From Planctomycetota bacterium (GTDB lineage: Bacteria; Planctomycetota; Planctomycetia; Pirellulales; UBA7805), in the NCBI GenBank assembly GCA_003389215.1, contig QQVP01000037.1, positions 124,001 to 188,000 of the forward strand: a stretch of 64,000 nt of DNA, read 5' to 3'. Under the pieces are notes generated by a model, which had not been told where the DNA came from, did no database searches, and saw only the letters and a list, made by a program, of their open reading frames with translations. The position numbers were made by a program, and so were the translations under genes. Below, in pieces: positions 8,078-18,015 of the stretch; within the stretch, counting starts at the first letter, position 1, and each line of letters opens with the position of its first letter.

Positions 8078-9724
8078 ATGCGTTATCTCAAGGGCACACG
8101 TCGGTTCGCGATTGGGTTATCGATCCTTTGTGCGGTCTTCGCACTTGAAGTCCCGGGGTACGCGGACGATGCCAAGGAGGCGCCCATCGACCTCCGCTAC
8201 ATCCCCGACGAGGCCGTGGCGGCCATCGTCGTCCGGCCACGGGCGACGCTCGAACAGCCTTCCTTGGCCGTGTTGCCCCACGAGATAATCTCTCTCTTCG
8301 GACAACAGCAGCTCGGTTGCGATCCGAAGGACATCGACGAGTTGCAGGTCATCCTCGGTCCGGTGGATCCCAATGGTCCGCCCGAGGTCGGGATGGTCGT
8401 GCGCCTGGCAAGAGATCTTGCCGACGAAGCAGAGCAAGAGCGCGTCGTCGACGCCATGTCCCGCCTGATTCCGCCCGCGCGGTTCAGTAGGTCGGAAGTC
8501 GCCGGCGATCGTACGATCTGGTTTGCCACCGCGGCCATGGAGCCGCTCATGGACGCCGCCAACGGTCAGGGGAACGGTGCGTTGCTGCAGCTGATGCGGG
8601 CCAGCCCAAAAAGCACGGCCGTGCAAGTATTCTTCTCGATGGATTCTGCGCGCGACGTCTTCGAACAGCTGGCGGACGAAGCGCCGGAGTTGCCGGGGCC
8701 CTTGGCGGAAGTGAAGAACGTTCCGGCGCATCTCCGTGCTGCGCGCCTTCGCATCTCCTTGGATAAGGGGTTGGCGGTCCGACTCGATGTGGCGGCAACC
8801 AGCCCCGACGCGGCCGTCGAATTGGAGAAGCTCATCAACACGGGTCTGGCGATGGGTCGAGATGCTCTTGAGCAGCAGGTTGCCGAGCAGCAGGTTGCCG
8901 ACGGGCAGGCGATGGAGATGGAAATGGATAATCCGCTCCGCGTGGCGAAACAGCAGTATGCGGAGCGGGTGATCGGCATGGCCTTCGCCTCCCTGGCACC
9001 CCGACGCAAGGGACGTACATTACGCATCTCCATCGGCGACGACGGAGGCGTCTCGGGCATGGCTGGCATTGGCGTTATGACGGCCATGCTCATGCCGGCG
9101 GTGACGAACGCGCGAGATAGTGCCCGCAGTATTAATTCGATGGCCATAATGAAGCAGCTTGGCATGGTCCTGATCGCACGTGGCGAGTTGCCGCCGGCGG
9201 CGATTCGTGACGCGAACGGAAATCCGCTGCTCAGTTGGCGGGTAGCGATTTTGCCCGTGCTCGGCCAACAGGAACTCTACGAGCGTTTTCGCCTGGACGA
9301 GCCGTGGGACAGTGAGCACAATCTGCCACTGCTCGACGAGATGCCGGACATCTTCCGGAATCCGAGTTTGCCACTGGAACGGAAGACGACCTACCTGTTG
9401 GTCACGGGTGAACAGACGCTGTTCGGGATGGAGAGTCCATCGTTGAGAGCTGTGACCGACGGTGTTTCGAATACTATCATGATGGTCGAGGTGAATCCGT
9501 CCGATGCGGTCGAGTGGACGCGACCATTGGATTGGGAGTTCGATCCCGAGCGCCCCACTCACGGACTGGGGGGCATTCGCGCCGACGGATTCCACGTCCT
9601 GCTTTGCGATGGGAGCGTGCACACGATCTCGCCCGATATGGATGGGAGGGTCCTGAACGCGATGATGACGAGCGCGGGTCGTGAAGTCATCACCGAGGAC
9701 GGTCAACTGCTCGACGGAGAGTAG
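8078..9724 (+). CDS. Exported DUF1559-domain protein
   Basis: 548 residues with a signal peptide (core FAIGLSILCAVFALEV, cleavage near GYA-DD). AGGAGG lies just before the ATG. The C-terminal 220 residues carry the DUF1559 features: an alpha-helical NARDSARSINSMAIMKQLG segment, a proline-rich ILPVLGQQELYERFRLDEPWDSEHN block, then the closing VTDGVSNTIMMVEV and HVLLCDGSVHTISPDM. The N-terminal half is a separate domain (DEAVAAIVVRPRATL...) found attached to DUF1559 in planctomycetes. Unlike most DUF1559 proteins it lacks the type IV pilin-like prepilin leader. The function of the family is unknown; an envelope location is inferred. Confidence 0.85.
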   Translation: MRYLKGTRRFAIGLSILCAVFALEVPGYADDAKEAPIDLRYIPDEAVAAIVVRPRATLEQPSLAVLPHEIISLFGQQQLGCDPKDIDELQVILGPVDPNGPPEVGMVVRLARDLADEAEQERVVDAMSRLIPPARFSRSEVAGDRTIWFATAAMEPLMDAANGQGNGALLQLMRASPKSTAVQVFFSMDSARDVFEQLADEAPELPGPLAEVKNVPAHLRAARLRISLDKGLAVRLDVAATSPDAAVELEKLINTGLAMGRDALEQQVAEQQVADGQAMEMEMDNPLRVAKQQYAERVIGMAFASLAPRRKGRTLRISIGDDGGVSGMAGIGVMTAMLMPAVTNARDSARSINSMAIMKQLGMVLIARGELPPAAIRDANGNPLLSWRVAILPVLGQQELYERFRLDEPWDSEHNLPLLDEMPDIFRNPSLPLERKTTYLLVTGEQTLFGMESPSLRAVTDGVSNTIMMVEVNPSDAVEWTRPLDWEFDPERPTHGLGGIRADGFHVLLCDGSVHTISPDMDGRVLNAMMTSAGREVITEDGQLLDGE

Positions 9725-11151
9725 TGCTCGACTCCGCGTCGGCCCCTTCCGGTCGCAAGAGACTCGATGACCGCCACTCGATGACCGCGATAGAAAACTG
9801 GCTGACCGCCGACGAAACGCCGCTTTGGTTGTTCGCGGTTGCCGTCGCCGTGCCCTATGTCATCGTGCTGGCCACCGTGCGGCTCGTCATCGTGCGCATT
9901 CCGGCCGACTACTTCGCCAAGAAGACGCGGGGGCACGCCCGTTTCGAGCACCTTGCCCCGCCCCTGCGCTGGTTGGTGCTGGTGGCAAAGAACGCGCTGG
10001 GCCTGCTCTTCCTGGTTGCCGGGGCGATCATGTTTGTCGTGCCGGGGCCCGGCGCACTCTCGATGTTGCTCGGCGTTCTTCTGCTCGACTTTCCGGGCAA
10101 GTACGAGTTGGAACGCTGGTGCATCTCTCGGAATTCGGTCAGGCGCGGTGTCGACTATCTGCGGCGTCGCGCCGGGAGCGAGCCGCTGATCATCGAGGAC
10201 GTCGTGGAAGGACCGACCGCCCGCGTTATTCGGGGCCGGCTGCTGATCGTGCTCGCCGCAGTTCTCTGGAGCACCAGCGGCGTGTTTGCCAAGAGCGAGG
10301 TCTTTCACAGCTGGCCTCTCGACGAAAGCGGCTGGCCGGTGCGCGGGACGCTGCTGGCCTTCTGGCGAGCGGTCTTTGCCGGGGCAGTCATTCTGCCCTT
10401 CGTGCGTCATCTGCGCTTCCGCTGGAGCCTGGTCACGATGTCGCTCGCCTTCCTGCTCATGAACATGACGTACTTGCCGGCCCTGACGCTGACCACCGCG
10501 GCGAACGCGATCTGGCTGCAGAATACCGCGCCGATCTGGGTGTACCTGTTTGGTGCCTTGGTGCTTCGCGAGCGGATTCTGCGCCGCGACTGGCTGTTGT
10601 TACTCTTTGGGATGTTGGGCGTGGCCTTGATCCTGTCCTGCGAGTTTCTCGCCGGTGCCGAGACGGGCCGTACCAGCCTCAAAGGGGCGCTGCTGGGAAC
10701 GCTGTCGGGCGTGTTCTACGCGGGCATCGTGATCAGCTTGCGTGGTTTGCGCCAGCTGAATAGCGCCTGGCTGATGCTCTGCTGTCACTTTGTCACCGCG
10801 GCGGCTCTGCTGCCCGTGGTGATCGCCTGGGGCATTTGGCCGGAGGGTCACCAGTGGCTCTACCTGGCCGCTTTCGGGGCGCTGCAACTCAGCATCCCTT
10901 ATTTGCTCTTCGCCCGCGGTGTGCGAGACGTGGCCGGCCATGAGGCGTCGGGGCTCGTGTTGCTCGAGCCGGTACTCGTACCGCTATGGGTCTGGGTGGC
11001 CTATCGTGGCACTGCTAGCTACGATCCGCCGGCCTGGTGGACGATTGCCGGGGCGGCACTGATTCTCAGCGGGCTGTTGATCCGCTACTTCGGGGCGGCC
11101 AGGCGTCAGTTGGCGAGTCTTCGTCGGTTCCGCGACGTCACCGAGCCTTGA
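9724..11151 (+). CDS. Fusion of PGPGW-type membrane domain and EamA (DMT) transporter
   Basis: 475 residues from the GTG at 9724, which overlaps the stop of the DUF1559 gene by one base; the ATG at 9781 (MTAIENWLTADE) is a good alternative. Residues about 30-140 contain two or three membrane helices and the PGPGW-family signature IMFVVPGPGALSMLLGVLLL. From about residue 178 (RGRLLIVLAAVLWSTSGVFA) the protein is a normal ten-helix EamA/RhaT-type permease with the inner repeat ALLGTLSGVFYAGIVISL. The two parts are joined in one uninterrupted frame. The substrate is unknown; EamA members export metabolites such as amino acids. Confidence 0.8.
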   Translation: MLDSASAPSGRKRLDDRHSMTAIENWLTADETPLWLFAVAVAVPYVIVLATVRLVIVRIPADYFAKKTRGHARFEHLAPPLRWLVLVAKNALGLLFLVAGAIMFVVPGPGALSMLLGVLLLDFPGKYELERWCISRNSVRRGVDYLRRRAGSEPLIIEDVVEGPTARVIRGRLLIVLAAVLWSTSGVFAKSEVFHSWPLDESGWPVRGTLLAFWRAVFAGAVILPFVRHLRFRWSLVTMSLAFLLMNMTYLPALTLTTAANAIWLQNTAPIWVYLFGALVLRERILRRDWLLLLFGMLGVALILSCEFLAGAETGRTSLKGALLGTLSGVFYAGIVISLRGLRQLNSAWLMLCCHFVTAAALLPVVIAWGIWPEGHQWLYLAAFGALQLSIPYLLFARGVRDVAGHEASGLVLLEPVLVPLWVWVAYRGTASYDPPAWWTIAGAALILSGLLIRYFGAARRQLASLRRFRDVTEP

Positions 11152-11346
11152 CGGCCAGGCCCGAAGTCATCTGTTGCCAAGACGTTGGGATTGCTATAGT
11201 TCGCCGTCCAAACGAATCGGCCGCCCCCCTTTTCGCGGCGGTCCTGAGCCGTCGGCGAACCGGCAGCGGCGCCGTTTATGGTTGCGGTTCGCGCCCCCGG
11301 GCGTGGCGTCGCGATAACGAGATCGACCTGCATTGAAACGACGAGC

Positions 11347-12297
11347 ATGCGACCCCTCACTCCTCATCTACTGATTCTGCTGTTCGCGTTGACGACGGTC
11401 GGCTGCGGCACGACGCGCTGGACCGATACGACGCGAACCTCGACCGAGCAACTGCTCATCTCCGACGCCATCGACCGCTCGGTAAGTCAAATCGACCTGC
11501 GACCGCTGAGCGGCCAGAAGGTGTTTCTCGATAGCCAGTTTCTCGAGGGCACGATTGACGAGAACTACACCGTCAGCGTGCTGCGTCAGCACGTGTTGGC
11601 CAGCGGTTGCCGTTTGATGGACAAGAAAGAAGATGCGGAGTACGTCTTAGAAGCGCGAGCCGGCGCCATTGGTACCTCCCGTCACGACCTGCTCTACGGC
11701 ATTCCGTCGACCGATCTCGGGTCCCTGGCACCGGTGCCCGGCGTGCCGAGTCGCATTCCCGAAGTGCCGCTCGCCAAGAAGACGGAACAGCAAGGTGCCG
11801 CCAAGATTGCCGTGTTTGCTTATCATCGCGAGACCGGTCTCCCCTACTGGCAGTCGGGTAACGCTCAGGTTGCCAGCACGGCGAAAGACATCTGGGTGCT
11901 CGGCATCGGTCCTTTCGAGCGAGGCACCATCCGCGACGAGCTGAAATTTGCCGGGGACGACATCGGGCTCGACCGTTGGTCGCTGGAGAAACGTAGGGAT
12001 CGCAGGGTCGGCGAAGAAAAAGTCTGGGTTGCCGAATCGCTGCAGTTCCACACGCCCGAGTCGATTCGCTACGTCGAGCGGATGGAGGAACAGGTCCGCC
12101 AGGCCAAGCTTTCCGAGAAGCCGGCCGACAAAGAGGCAAAGGCAGCAACGCAGCAACCGGACGCGGCGACCAAGCCGGCGCCCACACCCGCAGCTCCGCC
12201 GGCAACGGCCGGTCCCGGACCTCCCGGCGGGCCATACACGCCCCCCCCTGCACCGATCCCACGAGCTACGATTCGCAACGCCTACGTGCCTCAGTAG
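11347..12297 (+). CDS. DUF6655-like lipoprotein
   Basis: 316 residues from the ATG at 11347. The N-terminus is a lipoprotein signal with lipobox TVGC, followed by GTTRWTDTTRTSTEQLLISD. This start, the AVSQ/SVSQIDLRPL segment and the later AKIAVFAYHRETGLPYWQSG plus STAKDIWVLGIGPFERGTI are recalled as typical of the planctomycete DUF6655 family. The C-terminal 70 residues are a Pro/Ala-rich tail. It is probably anchored to the inner or outer membrane facing the periplasm. No function is known. It stops 35 bases from the convergent RNase D gene. Confidence 0.75.
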   Translation: MRPLTPHLLILLFALTTVGCGTTRWTDTTRTSTEQLLISDAIDRSVSQIDLRPLSGQKVFLDSQFLEGTIDENYTVSVLRQHVLASGCRLMDKKEDAEYVLEARAGAIGTSRHDLLYGIPSTDLGSLAPVPGVPSRIPEVPLAKKTEQQGAAKIAVFAYHRETGLPYWQSGNAQVASTAKDIWVLGIGPFERGTIRDELKFAGDDIGLDRWSLEKRRDRRVGEEKVWVAESLQFHTPESIRYVERMEEQVRQAKLSEKPADKEAKAATQQPDAATKPAPTPAAPPATAGPGPPGGPYTPPPAPIPRATIRNAYVPQ

Positions 12298-12331
12298 GCC
12301 CGTGGAACTCGGCGGCACGCGCCGGCTGAGT

Positions 12332-13534
12332 CTACTCCGACTCGCCGCGGTTGTTGACCGGGTCGAACGTGAGCGGCTGCTCCGACTGCGGATCGACGAT
12401 GCGAATCGAGAGCCGCCCGGCGAGCAAGTCGTCGATCTGCTGCCCGACGACCTCGGCCCGCCAACCGACGGAGAGGGCCGGCGGTTCGTCGTCATCGTGA
12501 AAGTAGCCCAGGCGATAGGCGATCAACTCGCGAACGTCGCTGGGGTTGCCGACGATTCCGGTGGCGAGTTCGGCGCGGCGGCAGATGCTGCCCAGGGCCG
12601 AGGACAGGAATTGTCCCAACACGTTGAGCTGCGGCGGCAATTCATGCCGGTGCTTACCACGCGGCAGCTGCGATTCGTCCAGGTCGAGTGCCCGCTGTAC
12701 CGCGGCGGCCAAGTGGGGTAGTGCATTGCGGAGATCGCCCCGGTCCATGCCGCGGATGGCGCGAATCTGCTTCACGTCCGCCGAGCGCCGCTTGGCAATC
12801 TCGACAATCAAATCGTCGCGCAGTACCCGCTTCGGCGGCATGTTGCGTCGGCGGGCCTGCTCTTCGCGCCACCGCCAAACTTCGCGAACCACGGCGCGGC
12901 TGCGGGCACCCAGCCCCGACATGCCGGAGACTCGCTGCCACCGCTCGCGTCGGTACGACACCTCGACCTGGTCGATCCAGTCCTTCATTTCCCCCTCGAG
13001 CCAGTCGGTGCGGTCGAGCCGCTCGAGCTTGTCGGTCAGCTGCCGGTACATCGGCTCGAGGTGGACCACGTCGGACAGGGCATACTGCAATTGCCGCTCC
13101 GACAACGGTCGCTTCCGCCAGTCGGTACGCGTTTCGCCCTTCTTTAGCTGCTGGCCGAGTAGACGGCTGACCAACGACCCATAGCCGGCGGGGTACTCCA
13201 GCCCGACCAGACCTGCGGCGATCTGCAAATCGAACAGCTGGACGGGCCAGGCCTCGACCGAGTCGAGGCAGAAGAGCACTTCCTGGCGCCCGGCATGCAC
13301 CACGGTACGGTGCTTGCCGGTAGAGATTCGCTGCCAGAAGGGATCGACGTCGTTGACGGCCACGCAGTCGACGACGGTCAACTTTCCCCCGGCGGCGACT
13401 TGCAGGAGACAGAGTTCGGGCCGATACGTGTCTTCGGACACGAACTCGGTGTCGAAGGCGATAATCTCAACATCGGCCAGGCGATCGCAGAGTTCGCGGA
13501 GGCCGGTGTCGGTCGTAATGCTCTCGTACTTCAC
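12332..13534 (-). CDS. rnd: Ribonuclease D-like 3'-5' exonuclease with HRDC domain
   Basis: About 400 residues from a GTG start (VKYESITTDTGL); the frame stays open for 63 more codons upstream with no family similarity. The DEDDy catalytic motifs are present: Exo I IIAFDTEF (Asp28, Glu30), Exo II around VVHAGRQEVLFCLD and Exo III YALSDVVHL. An HRDC-type helical domain follows (SRAVVREVWRWREEQARRRN, then RVLRDDLIVEIAKRR). RNase D trims the 3' ends of tRNA precursors and other stable RNAs in the cytoplasm. Its start faces the transposase gene divergently. The last 100 residues form a second HRDC-like or lineage-specific region. Confidence 0.9.
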   Translation of the reverse strand: MKYESITTDTGLRELCDRLADVEIIAFDTEFVSEDTYRPELCLLQVAAGGKLTVVDCVAVNDVDPFWQRISTGKHRTVVHAGRQEVLFCLDSVEAWPVQLFDLQIAAGLVGLEYPAGYGSLVSRLLGQQLKKGETRTDWRKRPLSERQLQYALSDVVHLEPMYRQLTDKLERLDRTDWLEGEMKDWIDQVEVSYRRERWQRVSGMSGLGARSRAVVREVWRWREEQARRRNMPPKRVLRDDLIVEIAKRRSADVKQIRAIRGMDRGDLRNALPHLAAAVQRALDLDESQLPRGKHRHELPPQLNVLGQFLSSALGSICRRAELATGIVGNPSDVRELIAYRLGYFHDDDEPPALSVGWRAEVVGQQIDDLLAGRLSIRIVDPQSEQPLTFDPVNNRGESE

Positions 13535-13721
13535 GTCGCCAATCGTAGCGTAGATGCGCGAATTTGACCACCGCTTCGTGGCGCATCGAGCCAAGTCGGC
13601 CAATCCGCGCTCGATTACTCCTTGAAGACCTTGAAGGCGGATTCCGACTTCGGTCGCTAGGCAAGCGCTCCGTCGACTCGAGTCGCAACGCCCACGTTGC
13701 CCACGTTGATATTGACACGTC

Positions 13722-14435
13722 ATGCCGGTTCCTTATGTTACCGGCATGCCACGTTCCGTGAGAATTGCGCCGGGCGGAGTTCCCTTTCACGTGATCAATC
13801 GCGCGGTGGGGCGGCAACGGCTGTTCTTTGGCGACGACGATTACCTGGCCTTCGAGAAGGTGGTCATCGACACCCTGGCCAAGGCCCCGCTGCGGGTTTG
13901 TGCCTATTGCTTGATGCCGACCCATTGGCACCTGGTGGTTTGGCCCGAGCGCGACGGACAGCTGAAGGAGTTTATGAAGCGACTCACGGTCACCCACACG
14001 GCCCGCTGGAAGCAGAGCAAGGGCCAGGTGGGCATGGGCCATCTCTACCAAGGCCGCTACAAGTCCTTCCCGATCCAGTCGGACGAGCATTTCCTGCACG
14101 TGGCTCGCTACGTCGAGGCCAATGCCCTCCGCGCCGGCCTGGTGCGACGGGCAGAAGACTGGGAGTGGTCGAGCTTGTGGATTCGGGAAAACGTCGAGCA
14201 GCGAGAATTCAGCGTCTTGGCGAACTGGCCGCTGCCGCAACCGCCGTCGTGGCTGGCCCATGTCAATCGGCCGCCGGCGACCGCGGAGCTTGATCGGCTG
14301 CGTCGCAGTGTGAAGCGGGGCACGCCCTACGGCGACGAGGGCTGGGTCGCACGGACTGCCAAACGCCTGGGCCTCGAGGCCACGACGCGTCCTCTGGGGC
14401 GCCCGCGCAAGAGTGTCGCGGCCCCGGCTTGCTAG
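13722..14435 (+). CDS. REP-associated tyrosine transposase (RAYT, IS200/Y1 type)
   Basis: 237 residues; the ATG at 13746 (MPRSVRIAPGG) is the more usual family start. The HUH motif is HWH at residues 68-70 after CLMPTHWHLVVWP, and the catalytic tyrosine is probably Tyr130 in HVARYVEANALRAGLV, with GHLYQGRYKSFPIQ before it. These single-strand endonucleases process palindromic REP sequences and are usually single-copy, domesticated genes. No paired palindromes are obvious at its edges, so it does not look like a complete mobile element. GGGGTCTGACCCC-type palindromes occur elsewhere in the window, but no link to this enzyme is shown. Confidence 0.9.
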   Translation: MPVPYVTGMPRSVRIAPGGVPFHVINRAVGRQRLFFGDDDYLAFEKVVIDTLAKAPLRVCAYCLMPTHWHLVVWPERDGQLKEFMKRLTVTHTARWKQSKGQVGMGHLYQGRYKSFPIQSDEHFLHVARYVEANALRAGLVRRAEDWEWSSLWIRENVEQREFSVLANWPLPQPPSWLAHVNRPPATAELDRLRRSVKRGTPYGDEGWVARTAKRLGLEATTRPLGRPRKSVAAPAC

Positions 14436-14467
14436 CGGGGGCCGTGCCTGCCCGGCGTGCTCCCGAT

Positions 14468-16057
14468 CTACAGAAACAGCAGCGTCGTCAGCACCAAGAG
14501 CGGCAGCAGGACACAAACGCTGTAGATCATGTAACCGAAGAAGCTCGGCATGCGAATGCCCGAGGCTTCGGCGATCGCCTTGACCATGAAGTTCGGCCCA
14601 TTGCCGATGTAGGTCATGGCGCCCATGAACACGGCACCGAGGCTGATCGCGACCAACAGCGATTCGTCGATGACCGTGGTCGGCAGGGCCTCGCCGCCCG
14701 GGTTGAGCGTCTTGGCCGTCTCGAAGAAGACGACGTACGTCGGGGCGTTATCGAGCACACTCGACAGGCCGCCGGTGAGCCAGAAGAACTGCATCGGCGT
14801 CTGGAGCCCCAGTTCGGGGCCGCGCTCGTTGAGGATCTGCAGGGCGGGCTGCATGCAGAGGAAGATGCCGAAGAACAGGGCGGCAACTTCCAGGATCGCG
14901 TGGTAGTTGAATTTGTTCTGTTGGCGAATCGCGGACGACCCCAACCACAGCGACAAACCGACGAGCGCCAGCTGGCAGACCTCGCGGAGGTACATAGGGG
15001 CGTGCCAGTTGGTGCCCGGCAAGGACTTGCTCGGGTCGAGCAGCGCGACGCAGAAGACGACTCCCACGAGAAGCGGCACGTTGAGGGCCCAGCCGGTGAT
15101 GTGCAATAGCTTGGTTCGCGTATCGTCACGCTGCACGTCCTTCTTCGTTTCGTGTCGGTAGCAGAAGAAGTGGTCCCAGACGAAGTACGTCGCCAGCAAC
15201 ATGCCGTTGAGGAACAGCCAGGCGGGCCACAGGTTCAGGGTCCACAGGAACGAGACTTCGCGCAGATAGCCCAAGAACAGCGGCGGATCGCCAATCGGCA
15301 GCAGGCAGCCGCCGCAGTTGCAAACGACAAAGATGAAGAAGACGACGGTATGCACGACGTGTTTCCGCTCGCGATTCGTTTCCAGCAGCGGGCGAATCAA
15401 CAACATCGCCGCCCCGGTCGTGCCGACGAAGCTGGCCAGCAGGCCGCCCACGGCGATGAACGCGGTATTGGTCAGCGGGTGGGCTGCCAGGTTGCCCTCG
15501 ATGCGGATCCCGCCGCTGATCGTGTAAAGGCTGAATAACAGCACGATGAACGGGACATACTCGCCCAGGATGCCGTTGGCAAACACGGCCCACACGACGT
15601 CCCACTGGAAGGTCGCGTCGGCGATGTGATGGGCCGTATGCGACGCCGGCCAGTGAGCGTGGACGTCGTACCCGTGAAACAGCAGGTAATAGACCATCGT
15701 CAGCATGCCGAGGCTGGCCGCGACGAGGAAACGGTTCTTATTGCTTTCCCACCAGTGTTCGGTTCGGCTGAGCAACGGCAAGACGGCGATGCAGCCCAGC
15801 AAGATGACGAACGGGGCCACCATCCACATTTGCGGCACATGGTGGTGGGCGTGATGCGAGTGCAGCTTGGCTTCTCGCACGGCTTCGGTGCCGGCCTGCG
15901 GCAGACCCCAGAAGCAGGCGGCGATATAGCCCAACACGAGCAACCCAATCGCGAGAGCGACGTTTCGACTGTTCGCGGCCGTCGATTCTTCAGACATGAA
16001 GTCATGGCCATCGCCGAGGAAGGCCGCGTCGGTCGATTGGAGCGTGATATCCTGCAT
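14468..16057 (-). CDS. NhaD-type sodium:proton antiporter
   Basis: 529 residues with about 12 hydrophobic segments. AGGAG lies about 12 bases before this ATG; an internal start at [10 protein letters not shown] has none. The N-terminus has a His-rich loop (SHHAHHHVP). Family-like motifs are [57 protein letters not shown] and [19 protein letters not shown], matching the ion transporter / NhaD superfamily with its conserved Asn-Ala-Pro and Gly-Asn-Gly-Pro-Asn sites. It should exchange Na+ for H+ across the cytoplasmic membrane. A citrate-type carrier of the same fold is the main alternative. Confidence 0.85.
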   Translation of the reverse strand: MQDITLQSTDAAFLGDGHDFMSEESTAANSRNVALAIGLLVLGYIAACFWGLPQAGTEAVREAKLHSHHAHHHVPQMWMVAPFVILLGCIAVLPLLSRTEHWWESNKNRFLVAASLGMLTMVYYLLFHGYDVHAHWPASHTAHHIADATFQWDVVWAVFANGILGEYVPFIVLLFSLYTISGGIRIEGNLAAHPLTNTAFIAVGGLLASFVGTTGAAMLLIRPLLETNRERKHVVHTVVFFIFVVCNCGGCLLPIGDPPLFLGYLREVSFLWTLNLWPAWLFLNGMLLATYFVWDHFFCYRHETKKDVQRDDTRTKLLHITGWALNVPLLVGVVFCVALLDPSKSLPGTNWHAPMYLREVCQLALVGLSLWLGSSAIRQQNKFNYHAILEVAALFFGIFLCMQPALQILNERGPELGLQTPMQFFWLTGGLSSVLDNAPTYVVFFETAKTLNPGGEALPTTVIDESLLVAISLGAVFMGAMTYIGNGPNFMVKAIAEASGIRMPSFFGYMIYSVCVLLPLLVLTTLLFL

Positions 16058-16482
16058 CGCGATGAAGGCTCCTCGCCGCCGTCGCGCGGATCGTTTCGCG
16101 CACGTGCGGCAACGTCTGAGGGTCGTGTTTTGCCAACCCAGGCGACGGGACGCCTCGCTCGCAGTTCACTACAAAGTCTGTGCGAGCGGTGGTTTCGTCA
16201 AGGGGTGTCCCCCTGCTGGCGGCGGCCGCCGGGTACGTAAAGCTAGGTCAAACCGGCGCGCCGCCCACGGTCCGACGTCGCTTCGACGGGCGATTTGCGG
16301 GGAAGCCCTGGCTTCACGACCGTTATGGGGCGCACAATCGGACCTCGCCGCCGCGTGGCCTGGCCGTGGCCAGCCCGCTGCCAGAATGAGAGAGCATCTG
16401 GTAGATTGGCCCGCTGTCGGTTTCGCCCGTCGCGCTGCGTGAATCGTGCGGAACGCCCGCAAGTTTGCCGTTTGTCCTCGCC
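16058..16482. other. Gene-free region between divergent genes
   Basis: About 425 bases between the antiporter (minus) and the small membrane protein (plus). Frames open here have no signal or family features. I see no tRNA, clear promoter or terminator. Confidence 0.4.
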
Positions 16483-17019
16483 ATGCGACAGGTCTATTTG
16501 TTGCCGAATCGGCGTGTGCTGTCGATTGTCTTGGTCTTGCTCGTGCTTGTGCTGGCCCTGTCCGTCGTTCAGCTCCTGCGGCAGTCGACGTGGGGAATGG
16601 CGTTTGGTCTGTGGCTGACGTTGGCGGCGGCGGTGGCGGTTGCAGCAGGGCTGGCGATTCGCTCGCTCTGCCTGCCGCGCGTGGCGGAGCAGGCGGGAGA
16701 GCTGTTGTTGTACTTGAAGTCGGGCGCCCCCTATCGCGTACCGTTGGAGGTCGTGGAGTGCTTCTTTCTCGGATCGACGGAGTCCCATCTCCCCTTGGCG
16801 GAGAGCGCGCCTGCTAAGGTCACGGCGGTCGTGGTGCGATTGGCGGAGGCCGAGGAGTCTTGGCATACACGTCGCGTCAACGCGCGGCTCGGAGAGTGGA
16901 AGGACGGGTACATTCGGATTCACGGCGCCTGGTGTGAACCGTTGTGTTTGCAGAAGCTGGGCGAGTTGAATGCTCGATTGACGCAGGCGAAGCAGATGCT
17001 TCGCGACCAGGCGCCTTGA
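16483..17019 (+). CDS. Two-helix membrane protein of unknown function
   Basis: 178 residues from the ATG at 16483 (MRQVYLLPNRRVLS). Two hydrophobic helices (about residues 14-32 and 40-60) are followed by a soluble domain beginning LPRVAEQAGELLLYLKSGAPYRVPLEVVECFFLG. That segment resembles a PH-like or small beta domain facing the cytoplasm, but I do not recognise the family. The rest of the domain has WHTRRVNARLGEWKDGYIRIHGAWC. It is followed 132 bases later by mfnB on the same strand. Confidence 0.65.
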   Translation: MRQVYLLPNRRVLSIVLVLLVLVLALSVVQLLRQSTWGMAFGLWLTLAAAVAVAAGLAIRSLCLPRVAEQAGELLLYLKSGAPYRVPLEVVECFFLGSTESHLPLAESAPAKVTAVVVRLAEAEESWHTRRVNARLGEWKDGYIRIHGAWCEPLCLQKLGELNARLTQAKQMLRDQAP

Positions 17020-17041
17020 GGATCGACACCGGCGTCGCGTT

Positions 17042-17077
17042 ACAACGGCGCGATTTCGTAGCGTGACAACGGCGCGA
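17042..17077. repeat. 12-bp direct repeat
   Basis: ACAACGGCGCGA occurs twice with a 24-base period (17042-17053 and 17066-17077) between the membrane protein gene and mfnB. It may be a regulatory duplication or chance. Confidence 0.4.
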
Positions 17078-17151
17078 GTTTTGGAACAGAAACAAGATCG
17101 ACGGGTGGCTCGTCAGTCAGGCTTGCGAGTTGCCAGGGAAGACACCGAACC

Positions 17152-17898
17152 GTGACAAGATTGATGGTAAGCGTCCGCACTGCCGAAGAAGCCCGACGGG
17201 CTGTCGAGGCGGGTGCCGATTTGATCGACATCAAGGAACCGCGCGCGGGCGCCTTGGGACCGGCGAAACGATCGACCATTGAAGCCGTGGCGGACGCGGT
17301 CGCCGACCAGGTCCCGTTGAGCGTCGCCCTCGGTGAACTACTCGAGTGGGATGGCAAGTCGCTGGAGTGGCTGCCCGAGGGCGTCCGCTTTGCCAAGACC
17401 GGACTGGCCGGCTGTGCCCGCGTTCGAGATTGGCCGCTTCGTTGGCGGAGCTTGACCTCGACGCTACCCTGCTTCGCGGAGCCGGTGCTGGTGATTTACG
17501 CCGATGCGGAGAGCGCCGCGGCACCGTGGGCCGACGAGGTGCTCGAGACGGCCCTTGTCGAGGATTGCCCCGCGGTGTTGATTGATACGTTCGACAAGGC
17601 GGGCGGGGATCTGTTTTCCCACTGCCGCGCCGCCGAACTCGCCGCCTTGGTGGCGGACATTCATGGGCTGGCCGCCTTGGCCGCGGTGGCCGGTTCGCTG
17701 ACGACCGAGGGTGTGTCGCGAGTTGCGCAAAATGGCGCGGATTTTGCAGCGGTCCGACGGTCGGTCTGTCGCGAAGGTCGTGAAGGCACGCTGGACGCGT
17801 CGCTGGTGCGACAACTCGCCACCCTGCTTCGCGACGGGCACGACGCTGCTTCGACGAGCCGCCGAGGCGAGATCGCGGAAACTTCCCGAATTAGTTGA
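17152..17898 (+). CDS. mfnB: (5-formylfuran-3-yl)methyl phosphate synthase (MfnB)
   Basis: 248 residues from a GTG start (MTRLMVSVRTAEEARRAVEAGADLIDIKEP). The family condenses two glyceraldehyde-3-phosphate molecules to the furan precursor of methanofuran. The active-site lysines can be placed: Lys28 in DLIDIKEPRAGALG and Lys82 in VRFAKTGLAGC, followed by the phosphate-binding-like VAGSLTTEGVSR near the end. Planctomycetes are known to use tetrahydromethanopterin and methanofuran-type cofactors for formaldehyde/C1 oxidation, so this is expected. No other C1 gene is next to it here. The last 25 residues (HDAASTSRRGEIAETS) lie beyond the usual domain. Confidence 0.9.
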   Translation: MTRLMVSVRTAEEARRAVEAGADLIDIKEPRAGALGPAKRSTIEAVADAVADQVPLSVALGELLEWDGKSLEWLPEGVRFAKTGLAGCARVRDWPLRWRSLTSTLPCFAEPVLVIYADAESAAAPWADEVLETALVEDCPAVLIDTFDKAGGDLFSHCRAAELAALVADIHGLAALAAVAGSLTTEGVSRVAQNGADFAAVRRSVCREGREGTLDASLVRQLATLLRDGHDAASTSRRGEIAETSRIS

Positions 17899-18015
17899 CT
17901 CGGCCGCAGCGAAGCGCGATACTCGCCGTAGATGGGGCGAGCACAGGGATGTGTCGACAGCGCAGGAGCATGTTCTAGATTCGTTGATGACGCGTTTGAG
18001 TCGGAGGCACGACGC

